This document shows positions 8,768 through 18,891 of a stretch of 64,000 bases of DNA, one piece after another (position 1 is the first letter of the stretch; each line of letters begins with the position of its first letter). The notes below the pieces were generated by a model. It was given only the letters and a program-made list of their open reading frames with translations, searched no databases and was not told the DNA's origin. The stretch comes from Nocardia harenae NBRC 108248 (GTDB taxonomy: Bacteria > Actinomycetota > Actinomycetes > Mycobacteriales > Mycobacteriaceae). The position numbers and the translations under genes were made by a program. The stretch is from NCBI RefSeq assembly GCF_001612885.1, contig NZ_BDBH01000007.1:248001-312000 (forward strand), read 5' to 3'.

Positions 8768-9838
8768 CGGCAGCCGTTCCTCGACCTTCAGATCGCCGAA
8801 GGTGACCGACCGCGTCATCGGGCGACGCAGGAAATCGTGCGGGAAGCCGAGCTCGATCGCGCTGACCTGATCTAGCCGGTCCAGCTGCTCAGGGGAGAGC
8901 TGAACTTCGAGCGCGCCCAGATTGTCGGTGAGCTGGTCGCGCGTGCGAGCGCCGACGATCGGCGAGGTCACCCCCGGCTGCCGCAGTACCCAGGCCACCG
9001 CCACCTGGGCCGGGGTGTACCCCGCCGCGCGGGCGATCTCGCGCACCACGTCGGCGATGCCGAGGGCGCGCTCCGTGAGCGATCCTGCGGAGGCGGCCAC
9101 ATTGCGCCGGGTGCCCGCCGCACCCGCCGAGGTCTCGACATCCAGATCGGCGCGGCCGTACTTGCCGGTCAGCACCCCGCTGGCCAGCGGCGACCACGGG
9201 ATGACGCCGAGGCCGAGTTCGCGCGCCATGGGTACCAGCTCGCGCTCCACGGTGCGCTCGACCAGGTTGTACTCGATCTGCAGGGCGATCAGCGGCGCCC
9301 AGCCGCGCAGGTCGGCGATGGCCTGCATGCGCGAGACCTGCCAGGCGGGCGCGTCCGAGATGCCGACGTAGAGGACCTTGCCTGCGCGTACGAGGTCGTC
9401 CATGCCGCGCAGGATCTCCTCGACGGGGGTGCGGTAGTCCCAGGCGTGCAGATAGAGCAGGTCGAGGTAGTCGGTGTTCAGGTTGCGCAGGCTGGCCTCC
9501 ACCGAGGTGACCATGCTCTTGCGCTGGTTGCCGCCGGAATTGGGGTCGCCGGGGCGGCGCAGCATCGTGTACTTGGTGGCGATCACCAGGCTGTCCCGCC
9601 GGTCGGCGGCGAACTGGCCGAGGAAGCGCTCCGAGGTGCCGTCGGTGTAGGCGCTGGCGGTGTCGATGAAGTTGCCGCCGCGGTCGACGTAGGTGTCGAA
9701 GATCTTGCGGGCCTCGGCGGCGTCGGCACCCCAGCCCCAGTCCGAGCCGAAGGTCATCGTGCCGAGCGAGAGCGGTGACACCCGCAGCCCGGAGCGGCCG
9801 AGCAGCCGGTAGTCGTCGAGGGCGCGCACGTCGGTCAT
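8759..9838 (-). CDS. Aldo/keto reductase
   Basis: A 359-residue NADPH-dependent aldo/keto reductase with a TIM-barrel fold. The catalytic tetrad can be placed: D59 and Y64 (FIDTASAYTDG), K89 (IATKYTM) and H131 (LLYLHAWD). The C-terminal cofactor segment PIVGARTRDQLTDNLGAL is also typical. The ATG at 9838 follows AAGGAGATCGAC, a good ribosome site. The gene is divergent from the MmyB-type regulator at 9957, a common pairing in actinobacteria, so the regulator probably controls it. Substrate is not predictable. Confidence 0.92.
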   Translation of the reverse strand: MTDVRALDDYRLLGRSGLRVSPLSLGTMTFGSDWGWGADAAEARKIFDTYVDRGGNFIDTASAYTDGTSERFLGQFAADRRDSLVIATKYTMLRRPGDPNSGGNQRKSMVTSVEASLRNLNTDYLDLLYLHAWDYRTPVEEILRGMDDLVRAGKVLYVGISDAPAWQVSRMQAIADLRGWAPLIALQIEYNLVERTVERELVPMARELGLGVIPWSPLASGVLTGKYGRADLDVETSAGAAGTRRNVAASAGSLTERALGIADVVREIARAAGYTPAQVAVAWVLRQPGVTSPIVGARTRDQLTDNLGALEVQLSPEQLDRLDQVSAIELGFPHDFLRRPMTRSVTFGDLKVEERLPLS

Positions 9839-9943
9839 GTCGATCTCCTTGCCGGTCGAATGTCGTTGCGCCACCGAGTCTGCCGAGCCGGGGACGGGCC
9901 GGTCAGGGAGACTTCTTCCTGGGAAGGCCGGTCCTAGGCTCCG

Positions 9944-9949
9944 TACCAT
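9944..9949 (+). promoter_or_regulatory. -10 hexamer of leaderless regulator transcript
   Basis: TACCAT, 7 bases before GTG 9957 and 4 bases before an adjacent in-frame GTG at 9954. The 7-base spacing favours 9957. Confidence 0.45.
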
Positions 9950-9956
9950 CGGGGTG

Positions 9957-10796
9957 GTGACGAGCACGGTGGACACCACACGGGAACTCGCGGCCTTCCT
10001 GCGCACCCGGCGCGAGCGGCTCACGCCCGACGCGGCCGGGCTGCCGCCGCGCGGGCAGCAGCGGCGGACGCCGGGGCTGCGGCGCGAAGAAGTCGCGGAG
10101 CTGGCCGGGGTGAGCACCGACTACGTGGTGCGGCTGGAGCAGGGGCGCGGGCTGCGGCCCTCGGTCGAGGTGCTCGACGCGCTCGCCCGGGCGCTGCGGC
10201 TCACCGACTCCGAGCGGATCTACCTCTTCGACCTGGCGCAGCAGCGCCTGCCGAGCAGCGTGCAGCCCGAGCGGGAGGTGCCCGCGCCCGCGCTGACCAA
10301 GCTCATCCAGGTGTTCTCGCCGTTGCCCGCCATGCTGGTGAACCACCGCTGCGACATCCTGGCCTGGAACCCCGAGATGGCCGCGCTGCTGCTCGACTTC
10401 GCCGCGGTGCCCGCCCGCCACCGCAACGCGCTCTGGCTCTGCCTCATGCACCCGGACCTGCGTGATCTCTACGGCAATCGGGAGCGCATCATCCAGGACG
10501 GCATTGCCGACTTGCGCGCCGCCTGGGCCGCGCACCCGGACGATACCGCGTTGGCGGCGATGATCACGGAGCTCACCGAGACCAGCCCGGAGTTCGCCGA
10601 CAACTGGGATCGGCGCGACGTGCTGGTCCGCAGCCGCGGCCGGAAGCTGATGCGCCACCCGATCGTCGGCGACCTGATGGTGGAGTTCGAAGTGCTGCTC
10701 TCCCAGCATGACCCGGACCAGCGGATCATCGTCTACCACGCCGCCGACGACGCCTCCGAAGCCGCTCTCGCCCGCCTCCGCGCCGCCGGGCGGTAG
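9957..10796 (+). CDS. Helix-turn-helix regulator with MmyB-like ligand domain
   Basis: A 279-residue regulator. Residues about 10-80 form an XRE-type helix-turn-helix with the family phrase RRTPGLRREEVAELAGVSTD and then VRLEQGR. The remaining part is the PAS-like MmyB ligand-binding domain, with MLVNHRCDILAWNPEMAALL and the late HPIVGDLMVEFEVL. Regulators of this type usually sit next to a short-chain dehydrogenase or aldo/keto reductase gene, as here, and are thought to bind a fatty-acid-like ligand. GTG 9957 is chosen from the TACCAT spacing. Confidence 0.88.
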   Translation: MTSTVDTTRELAAFLRTRRERLTPDAAGLPPRGQQRRTPGLRREEVAELAGVSTDYVVRLEQGRGLRPSVEVLDALARALRLTDSERIYLFDLAQQRLPSSVQPEREVPAPALTKLIQVFSPLPAMLVNHRCDILAWNPEMAALLLDFAAVPARHRNALWLCLMHPDLRDLYGNRERIIQDGIADLRAAWAAHPDDTALAAMITELTETSPEFADNWDRRDVLVRSRGRKLMRHPIVGDLMVEFEVLLSQHDPDQRIIVYHAADDASEAALARLRAAGR

Positions 10797-11009
10797 GGCC
10801 GACACCCCGTGCCTCCGTCACTCGCAGCGCGCGGTAGGCAGGGCAGTCGCCGGACGCTGCGGTGACGCGGGCAGGCGGCGGAAGGGTCGACGGCCGCCGG
10901 TGGCCGAGAGGTCAGCCGCTCGGCTACCGACCCAGCCACACCACCGAACACCGGAACGGCCGGTCGACCGCCCCCGGACGATCACCCGGCCGCTCCGATG
11001 AGGGACTGC

Positions 11010-11261
11010 TCACTCCCCGGACGTGAGCACCAACCCCTCCTCCTCGACCTCCGACGACTCCTCGAACCGCCCGTCCCACTCCTCGTACGACGGCACCTCG
11101 TCGTCCCGGGTCACGATCCACTCCAGCGCGTACCCGCCCTCGTCATCGGGCACCATCACATTTTCGATCTTGATCCCGATCCCGAGCACCTCGGCGGCCC
11201 GGATCACCTCCGGGAGATCCTCGGCTCGGACCACGGTCTGATTCGCGTACACGGTCACCAT
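11010..11261 (-). CDS. Small acidic protein of unknown function
   Basis: An 83-residue acidic protein beginning MVTVYANQTVV and ending in a Glu-rich tail (FEESSEVEEEG). No domain is recognised. TRDDEVPSYEEWDGR is a charged, probably exposed stretch. The ATG at 11261 has TACGAT 7 bases upstream on its strand, which makes it a credible leaderless gene. The 213 bases between it and the regulator gene (10797-11009) show nothing else. Confidence 0.6.
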   Translation of the reverse strand: MVTVYANQTVVRAEDLPEVIRAAEVLGIGIKIENVMVPDDEGGYALEWIVTRDDEVPSYEEWDGRFEESSEVEEEGLVLTSGE

Positions 11262-11268
11262 GTGCGGA

Positions 11269-11274
11269 ATCGTA
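11269..11274 (-). promoter_or_regulatory. -10 hexamer of leaderless small-gene transcript
   Basis: TACGAT on the minus strand, 7 bases before the ATG at 11261. This supports that start over an ATG 21 bases further upstream. Confidence 0.45.
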
Positions 11275-11419
11275 GCCAGCACGGCAGGCGCCGCGGCGGA
11301 ACCCCGTGCGGGCGATCCACCGGCAGGAACACCGCCACCACACCGCCGGTGGGCACGACAAAGCCGCCGTGGTCATCGAGGCCACGGCGGCGGCGACAGC
11401 GCCGGAAGACGCCGGAAAA

Positions 11420-11680
11420 TCAGATCTTGTTGAAGGCCAGCGCCAGCGCGGACTTCTTGTTGGCCGCCTGGTTGGCGTGGATGACGCCCTTGGAGGCGGC
11501 CTTGTCCAGCTTGCGGCTGGCAAAGCGCAGGCGCTCGGCCGCGACGTCCTTGTCGCCGGAGTCGGCGGCCTCCCGGAAGCTGCGGATCGCGGTGCGCAGC
11601 GCCGACTTCACCGACTGGTTGCGCAGCCGCGCCGCCTCGTTGGTGCGAATCCGCTTCAGCTGGGACTTGATATTGGCCAC
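11420..11680 (-). CDS. rpsT: Small ribosomal subunit protein bS20
   Basis: An 86-residue basic protein, the usual length for S20. ANIKSQLKRIRTNEAARLRN at the start and GVIHANQAANKKSALALAFNKI at the end are diagnostic. It binds 16S rRNA early in 30S assembly. The GTG at 11680 is preceded by AGAGGA at a suitable distance. In mycobacteria rpsT lies next to and convergent with holA; here the same orientation is kept with three extra genes between them. Confidence 0.96.
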   Translation of the reverse strand: MANIKSQLKRIRTNEAARLRNQSVKSALRTAIRSFREAADSGDKDVAAERLRFASRKLDKAASKGVIHANQAANKKSALALAFNKI

Positions 11681-11895
11681 GCCGGTATCCTCTGGTTCCT
11701 GTCGGTTAGGTGTGCTTCGAAAGCTCATGCGCATGCGGTGGTCGCACCGAGCGGTGCGGACCAGCAGTAACGCTGCGCCGAAGGTCGAGGTTACCAGCAG
11801 CCCGCGCGCGGACGAAATCGCGGCCCGATCCTTCGTAGCGCGAAATTAACCTGCGTCTCACGCGGACCGGACACGGGCGTTGCAACCTCGGAAGG

Positions 11896-13530
11896 ATGAC
11901 CGCTCTTCGCCCTGCCCCCGCGACCGGCGTCTTCGACGGCTACGGCCCCGGCCGGTTCAGCGAGGCCTTCGACGAGATGTTCGCCCCGGACGGCGCGGTC
12001 CGGCCCCCTTACGCCGGGCTCTTCGCCGCGCTCGCCCCGATCCACGCCGACGAGCTGGCGGCCCGCTTCGAGGCGCTCGGCCGCGCCTTCGTCGACCAGG
12101 GCATCACCTTCTCCCTCTCCGGCCAGGAGCGGCCGTTTCCGCTGGACCTGGTGCCACGGGTGCTGGCGGCGGCGGAATGGTCCGAGCTGGAGGCGGGGAT
12201 CAGGCAGCGGGTGCGGGCGCTCGAGCTCTTCCTCGCCGATGTCTACGGCGAGCGGCAGATCCTGCGCGAGGGGGTGATCCCGAAGCGCCTGGTGACTTCG
12301 TGCGCGCACTTCCACCGCGCGGCGGTCGGGGTGGCGCCGCCGAACGGGGTGCGAATCCACGTGGCCGGAATCGACGTCATCCGCGACGAACAGGGCGGCT
12401 TCCGGGTGCTGGAGGACAACCTGCGCTCGCCCTCCGGCGTCTCCTACGTGATGGAGAACCGGCGCACCATGGCCAGGGTCTTCCCCGACCTCTTCGGCTC
12501 GCACCGGGTGCGGGCGGTCGGCGACTACCCCACGCACCTGCTGCGCGCGCTGCGCGCCTCGGCGGCGCCGAACGAGGCCGACCCCACGGTGGTCGTGCTC
12601 ACCCCCGGCGTGCACAACTCCGCCTACTTCGAGCACTCGCTGCTGGCCAGGCAGATGGGGGTGGAGCTGGTCGAGGGGCGCGACCTCTTCTGCCGGGACA
12701 ATGTCGTCTACATGCGCACCACCGCGGGCGAGCGGCAGGTGGACGTGATCTACCGGCGCATCGACGACACCTTCCTCGACCCCATGCACTTCCGCCCGGA
12801 ATCGGTACTCGGCGTCGCCGGGGTGCTGAACGCGGCGCGCGCGGGCACCGTGGTGATCGCCAACGCGGTGGGCAATGGGGTCGGCGACGACAAGCTGGTC
12901 TACGCCTACCTGCCCACGATCATCGAGTACTACCTGCGGGAGAAGCCGATCCTGCGCAATGTCGACACCTTCCGCTGCTGGCTGGACGACGAGTGCGCGG
13001 AGGTGCTCGACCGGCTGGACGAGCTGGTGGTCAAGCCGGTGGAGGGCTCCGGCGGGTACGGCATCGTGATCGGTCCGGACGCCTCGCGCGCCGAGCTGGA
13101 CGAGGTCGCGAAGAACGTCAGGGCGAATCCGCGCGGCTGGATCGCGCAGCCGATCGTGCAGCTCTCCACGGTCCCGACGAAGATCGGCGACGCCCTGGTG
13201 CCGCGCCACGTCGACCTGCGGCCGTTCGCGGTGAACGACGGCGAGCAGATCTGGGTGCTGCCCGGCGGGCTCACCCGGGTGGCGCTGCCCGAGGGTTCGC
13301 TGGTGGTGAACTCCAGCCAGGGCGGCGGCAGCAAGGACACCTGGGTGCTCGCCGCGCAGGACGCGCAGGCCGAGCCCGAGCTCGGCGGCGAGGAGCTGGT
13401 GGCCGAGCCGCCGCAGGCCGACGCCTTCGAGTCCGGCCGGGAGCTGAGCCCGGCGCAGGCGGGGCAGCAACAGCAGCAGCAACAGCAGGCGGTCCGCTCG
13501 GCCGGGCCCGCGACCGGAGGGAGCACCTGA
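11896..13530 (+). CDS. Circularly permuted ATP-grasp protein of the alpha-E/transglutaminase operon
   Basis: A 544-residue protein of the circularly permuted ATP-grasp type 2 family. LEDNLRSPSGVSYVMENRR, VDVIYRRIDDTFLDP and VVKPVEGSGGYGIVIG (about 372-387, the nucleotide-binding glycine loop) are its key motifs. Comparative genomics places such proteins with alpha-E and transglutaminase partners as a predicted peptide or amide ligase system; the product is unknown. The C terminus is unusual: a glycine and eight glutamines in a row near residue 525, in a low-complexity tail. The stop TGA shares one base with the ATG of the next gene. Confidence 0.9.
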   Translation: MTALRPAPATGVFDGYGPGRFSEAFDEMFAPDGAVRPPYAGLFAALAPIHADELAARFEALGRAFVDQGITFSLSGQERPFPLDLVPRVLAAAEWSELEAGIRQRVRALELFLADVYGERQILREGVIPKRLVTSCAHFHRAAVGVAPPNGVRIHVAGIDVIRDEQGGFRVLEDNLRSPSGVSYVMENRRTMARVFPDLFGSHRVRAVGDYPTHLLRALRASAAPNEADPTVVVLTPGVHNSAYFEHSLLARQMGVELVEGRDLFCRDNVVYMRTTAGERQVDVIYRRIDDTFLDPMHFRPESVLGVAGVLNAARAGTVVIANAVGNGVGDDKLVYAYLPTIIEYYLREKPILRNVDTFRCWLDDECAEVLDRLDELVVKPVEGSGGYGIVIGPDASRAELDEVAKNVRANPRGWIAQPIVQLSTVPTKIGDALVPRHVDLRPFAVNDGEQIWVLPGGLTRVALPEGSLVVNSSQGGGSKDTWVLAAQDAQAEPELGGEELVAEPPQADAFESGRELSPAQAGQQQQQQQQAVRSAGPATGGST

Positions 13531-14504
13531 TGCTGGCCAGGAACGCGGAATCGCTCTACTGGATCGGCCGCTACGTGGAGCGCGCCGACGACACCGCCCG
13601 GATCCTCGACGTCGCGGTGCACCAGCTGCTGGAGGACGCCACCGTCGACCCGGACCGCACCTCGCGGCTGCTGCTCCGGGTGCTCGGCATCGAGCCGCCG
13701 TCCGGGCCGCTCGACGTCTGGTCGGTGACCGAGCTGGTGGCCTTCAGCCGCGCGCACGGCGGCTCGATCGTGGGCTCGGTCGCCAAGGCGCGGGAGAACG
13801 CGCGCGGCGCGCGGGAGGTGACCTCGGGGGAGATGTGGGAGTGCCTGAACACCACCTACAACGGGCTGGCCGCGGCCGAGTCCGCGGCCCGCGGCCTCGG
13901 CCCGCACGAGTTCTTCCACTTCGTGAAGGACCGCGCGGCCATGTTCGCCGGGCTCTCCGACTCCACCCTCAGCCGCGACGACGGCTACCGCTTCCTGCTG
14001 CTCGGCCGGGCCATCGAACGGGTCGACATGACGGTGCGGCTGCTGCTCTCCCGCGCAGGCGACCGCACCTCGTCGCCTGCCTGGGTGACGGTGCTGCGCT
14101 CGGCGGGCGCGCACGACACCTACCTGCGCACGCACCGCGGTGCGCTGGACGCCAACCTGGTGGCCGAGTTCATCCTGCTGGACCGGCTCTTCCCGCGCTC
14201 GGTGTTCCACTCGGTGCGGGTGGCCGAGGCCTGCCTGGCCGAGCTGGACCAGCGGCCGAGCAGCCGGGTCGGGGCGCGGCACGAGGCGCAGCGGCTGCTC
14301 GGCCGGGCCCGCAGCGAGCTGGAGTTCCTGGCGCCCGGCGTCCTGCTGGAGGACCTGCAGACCCGGCTGCTCTCGCTGCAGCGCACCTGCCGCGAGGTGA
14401 GCGAGGCGGTGGCGCTGCAGTACTTCCACGCGGCGCCCTGGGTGGCCTGGACCGATCTGCAGGTCAGCCACGATCAGCGCGTGAGCGCGGAGGGAGAGCT
14501 GTGA
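13530..14504 (+). CDS. Alpha-E domain protein
   Basis: A 324-residue alpha-helical protein. MLARNAESLYWIGRYVERADDTAR at the N terminus is the family hallmark, and FFHFVKDRAAMFAGLSDSTLSRDDGYRFLLLGRAIERVDMT is the conserved core. Its biochemical role is not known; it is almost always encoded between an ATP-grasp and a transglutaminase gene, as here. The start overlaps the upstream stop (TGATG) and its own stop overlaps the next start (GTGA), so translation of the three is coupled. Confidence 0.9.
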   Translation: MLARNAESLYWIGRYVERADDTARILDVAVHQLLEDATVDPDRTSRLLLRVLGIEPPSGPLDVWSVTELVAFSRAHGGSIVGSVAKARENARGAREVTSGEMWECLNTTYNGLAAAESAARGLGPHEFFHFVKDRAAMFAGLSDSTLSRDDGYRFLLLGRAIERVDMTVRLLLSRAGDRTSSPAWVTVLRSAGAHDTYLRTHRGALDANLVAEFILLDRLFPRSVFHSVRVAEACLAELDQRPSSRVGARHEAQRLLGRARSELEFLAPGVLLEDLQTRLLSLQRTCREVSEAVALQYFHAAPWVAWTDLQVSHDQRVSAEGEL

Positions 14505-15343
14505 GCTGGCGGACCCGGGTGGTGCACACCACCGACTACATCTACGACACGCCGGTCACCCGGTCGTACAACGAGGCCAGGCTGACCCCGCGCGCCGACC
14601 ACCGGCAGAACGTGGTGCTGAACCGGGTGGAGACCATCCCCGCCACCCGCTCCTACCGGTACACCGACTACTGGGGCACCGCGGTGACCACCTTCGACCT
14701 GCACGCCCCGCACACCGAGCTGCAGGTGATCGGCTCCTCGGTGGTGGAGACCGACCCCTTCCCCGGCCCGGCCGAGGAGCTGAGCTGGGACGAGGTGCGC
14801 ACCGACGCGATCGCCGACCGCTTCGACGAGCTGCTCGCGCCGACGCCCTACGTCCCGCTCGACGACGACCTGCACACGGTCGCCGGGCAGCTCGCGCGCA
14901 CCGAATCGCCGGCCAAGGCGGTCATGCGCGCGGCCGAGTGGGTGCACCGGGAGATGGACTACACCCCGGCGAGCACCTCGGTGCACACCTCGGCGGTGCA
15001 GGCCTTCGCCGAGCGCCGCGGCGTCTGCCAGGACTACGCGCACCTGACGCTGCTGCTGCTGCGCGCCATGCGGATCCCGAGCCGATACGTCTCCGGGTAC
15101 CTGCACCCGCAGCCGTCGGCGGAGATCGGGGCGACCGTCGAGGGGCAATCGCACGCCTGGATCGAGGCATGGACCGGCCAGTGGTGGGGGTACGACCCGA
15201 CCAACGACATCGCCATCGGCGAGCAGCACGTCGCCGTCGGCGTCGGCCGGGATTACTCCGACGTGCCGCCGCTGAAGGGCATCTTCTCCGGCGGCGGCTC
15301 GACCGATATGCGCGTGGTGGTGGAGATAACCCGGCTGGCGTAG
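14501..15343 (+). CDS. Transglutaminase-like cysteine peptidase
   Basis: A 280-residue transglutaminase-fold protein. An N-terminal beta domain (YIYDTPVTRSYNEARLTPR) is followed by the catalytic core with C176 (RRGVCQDYAH), H218 (GQSHAWIEAW) and D232 (GYDPTND), a complete Cys-His-Asp triad. No signal peptide is seen, so it acts in the cytoplasm. Together with the two upstream genes it may cleave or rearrange the peptide bond that the ATP-grasp enzyme makes. The GTG at 14501 overlaps the previous stop. Confidence 0.9.
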   Translation: MSWRTRVVHTTDYIYDTPVTRSYNEARLTPRADHRQNVVLNRVETIPATRSYRYTDYWGTAVTTFDLHAPHTELQVIGSSVVETDPFPGPAEELSWDEVRTDAIADRFDELLAPTPYVPLDDDLHTVAGQLARTESPAKAVMRAAEWVHREMDYTPASTSVHTSAVQAFAERRGVCQDYAHLTLLLLRAMRIPSRYVSGYLHPQPSAEIGATVEGQSHAWIEAWTGQWWGYDPTNDIAIGEQHVAVGVGRDYSDVPPLKGIFSGGGSTDMRVVVEITRLA

Positions 15344-15407
15344 TAATTTCAGGACCGCTCGACCTCTCAGCGAATATGCAGTTTCCTTTGGAAGCAGAGG
15401 TGGCGGT

Positions 15408-16196
15408 ATGTCTCCCACGGCACAGGAAATCGTCGAAGAAGCCGTCGAGCAGCGGCCGATTCCCGACGCGAAGAAGTGGGGCGCCGAGGCATTCGGCACC
15501 TTCACCCTGGTGATCGGCGGTGTCGGCACCGCCGTGCTGGCCGGGCAGCGGGTCGGGGCACTCGGCGTCGCGCTCGCCTTCGGCCTCACCCTGCTCTTCC
15601 TGGTCTACGCGATCGGCCCGATCTCCGGCTGTCATGTCAACCCCGCGGTGACCCTCGGGCAACTGCTGCTCGGTCGGCTGAGCGTGGTGAGCGCGGTCGG
15701 CTACTGGATCGCCCAGCTGATCGGCGGGCTGCTGGCCGGGCTGGTGCTCTTCGCGCTGGCCAAGAACCTGCCCAGCTACGACCGCGCGGTGGACGGCCTC
15801 GGCGCCAACGGCTGGGGCAGCCACAGCCCGTCGGCCACCACCGGCCCGCTCGGCATGGTGGTGATCGAGGACGGCTACGGCATGGCCGCGATGATCATCG
15901 TCGAGGTCATGCTGACCGCGCTGCTGGTCTTCGTGGTGCTCGCCTCCACCGATCGGATCTCCGACCTGCCGCTGGCAGGCATCTCGATCGGCTTCACGCT
16001 GGCCGTCATCCACCTGATCTCGATCCCGGTGGACAACACCTCGGTGAACCCGGCGCGCAGCATCGCGGTCGCGCCGTACCAGGACGGCGCGATGGGGCAG
16101 CTCTGGGCCTTCATCGTGTTCCCGCTGCTCGGCGGGGTGCTCGGCGCGCTGCTCTACGGGCTGCTCTTCGGCCGCTCGCGCGACGTCATCGCCTGA
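15408..16196 (+). CDS. Aquaporin Z-type water channel
   Basis: A 262-residue MIP family channel with six membrane helices and two half-helices. The NPA boxes are at 78-80 (GCHVNPAVTLGQ) and 214-216 (SVNPARSIA); the arginine after the second box is the selectivity-filter residue. Narrow filter residues of AqpZ type suggest water rather than glycerol, but this is inference. An N-terminal cytoplasmic extension of about 22 residues precedes helix 1. The ATG at 15408 is preceded by AGAGGTGG. It is convergent with the PemK-like gene (9 bases). Confidence 0.93.
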   Translation: MSPTAQEIVEEAVEQRPIPDAKKWGAEAFGTFTLVIGGVGTAVLAGQRVGALGVALAFGLTLLFLVYAIGPISGCHVNPAVTLGQLLLGRLSVVSAVGYWIAQLIGGLLAGLVLFALAKNLPSYDRAVDGLGANGWGSHSPSATTGPLGMVVIEDGYGMAAMIIVEVMLTALLVFVVLASTDRISDLPLAGISIGFTLAVIHLISIPVDNTSVNPARSIAVAPYQDGAMGQLWAFIVFPLLGGVLGALLYGLLFGRSRDVIA

Positions 16197-16205
16197 CGAC
16201 CCGGC

Positions 16206-16757
16206 TCAGTGCCAGCCGTACTCGGTGACCAAGCGGTGCGCGACCAGGTCGAAGGTCTTGCGCGCCAGCACCGCGCCCTCGCGCCGGATGCCCGCCTCCG
16301 GCACGTCGAGCACCCGGTCCAACCGGACCCAGCTGGGCCTGCCGTCGTGGTCCCAGCTGCCGCTGCCGATGCCGATCCAGTCCGAATCGTGCGCGCGCTC
16401 GGCGTTGGAGGAGAGCATCAGCCCGAGCAGGGTGCGCCGGTCCCGGCCGACCACGAGCACCGGGCGGTCCTTGCCGTTGCTCGGATCCTCCTCGAAGGGC
16501 ACCCAGGTCCAGACGATCTCGCCGGGGTCGGCGCGGCCGTCCAGCTGCGGGGCGTAGACGATCTGCCTGGCACGCTCGGCGGTGGGCACCGGTACCGAGG
16601 CGGTTGGCCGCACCGAGACGTTCCGGCGCCGGGTACCGGAGAGCGAACCGAGCAGCCGCTCCGCGATTTTCGGTCCCTGCTGCCTGACGATCTTCGGGCC
16701 CTGCTGCTTCGCGATGGTGCCGAGCTGCTTGCCGATGGAGTTCCACGTGCGGGCCAT
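16206..16757 (-). CDS. PemK/MazF-like protein without an antitoxin partner
   Basis: A 183-residue protein whose C-terminal 115 residues resemble the PemK/MazF fold (PGEIVWTWVPFEEDPSNGKDRPVLVVGRD, then WVRLDRVLDVP). The N-terminal 60 residues hold a tandem repeat KQQGPKI/RQQGPKI. No antitoxin-sized gene is adjacent. A homologue sits beside lepA in mycobacteria (from memory Rv2405), so it is a chromosomal fixture rather than a mobile toxin. Whether it cuts RNA is unknown. The ATG at 16757 has TATTCT 6 bases upstream. It is divergent from lepA. Confidence 0.75.
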   Translation of the reverse strand: MARTWNSIGKQLGTIAKQQGPKIVRQQGPKIAERLLGSLSGTRRRNVSVRPTASVPVPTAERARQIVYAPQLDGRADPGEIVWTWVPFEEDPSNGKDRPVLVVGRDRRTLLGLMLSSNAERAHDSDWIGIGSGSWDHDGRPSWVRLDRVLDVPEAGIRREGAVLARKTFDLVAHRLVTEYGWH

Positions 16758-16763
16758 CCCGGA

Positions 16764-16769
16764 AGAATA
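16764..16769 (-). promoter_or_regulatory. -10 hexamer of leaderless pemK-like transcript
   Basis: TATTCT on the minus strand, 6 bases before the ATG at 16757, in the divergent space shared with lepA. Confidence 0.4.
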
Positions 16770-16847
16770 ACGAACCGCTGACGGGGGCTCCACCGCACTC
16801 GTGGGACGATGGTGCGCGTTCGCCGCAGACCAGAGCAGAGGAGTGGA

Positions 16848-18698
<1,851 letters not shown>

Positions 18699-18701
18699 GA
18701 G

Positions 18702-18727
18702 CGGACCCGCGGTCCGAAAAATCGGAC
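18702..18727. repeat. Two overlapping inverted repeats downstream of lepA
   Basis: CGGACC-CGC-GGTCCG (18702-18716) and GTCCGA-AAAA-TCGGAC (18712-18727) share their middle arm, so only one hairpin can form at a time. No T-run follows on the plus strand, so a classical terminator is not shown. They end the lepA unit and start the 193-base space before the ini-like genes, where TAGGGT at 18823-18828 may be the -10 box for the next gene. Confidence 0.5.
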
Positions 18728-18891
18728 GAAAACGGGCTTTCGTTCAACTCCCGGCTTTGGCAAGGTAGGGGTGCCCGCCCCAACCGAGCGCTGGAGAATA
18801 TGACAGCTCCGGCCCCGCGAAATAGGGTGGGGCCCGACTCCGCGGAGCGTCCGCTGTGGCGCGTCGCAGGAAATCGAGAGCTGGAGCTTCA

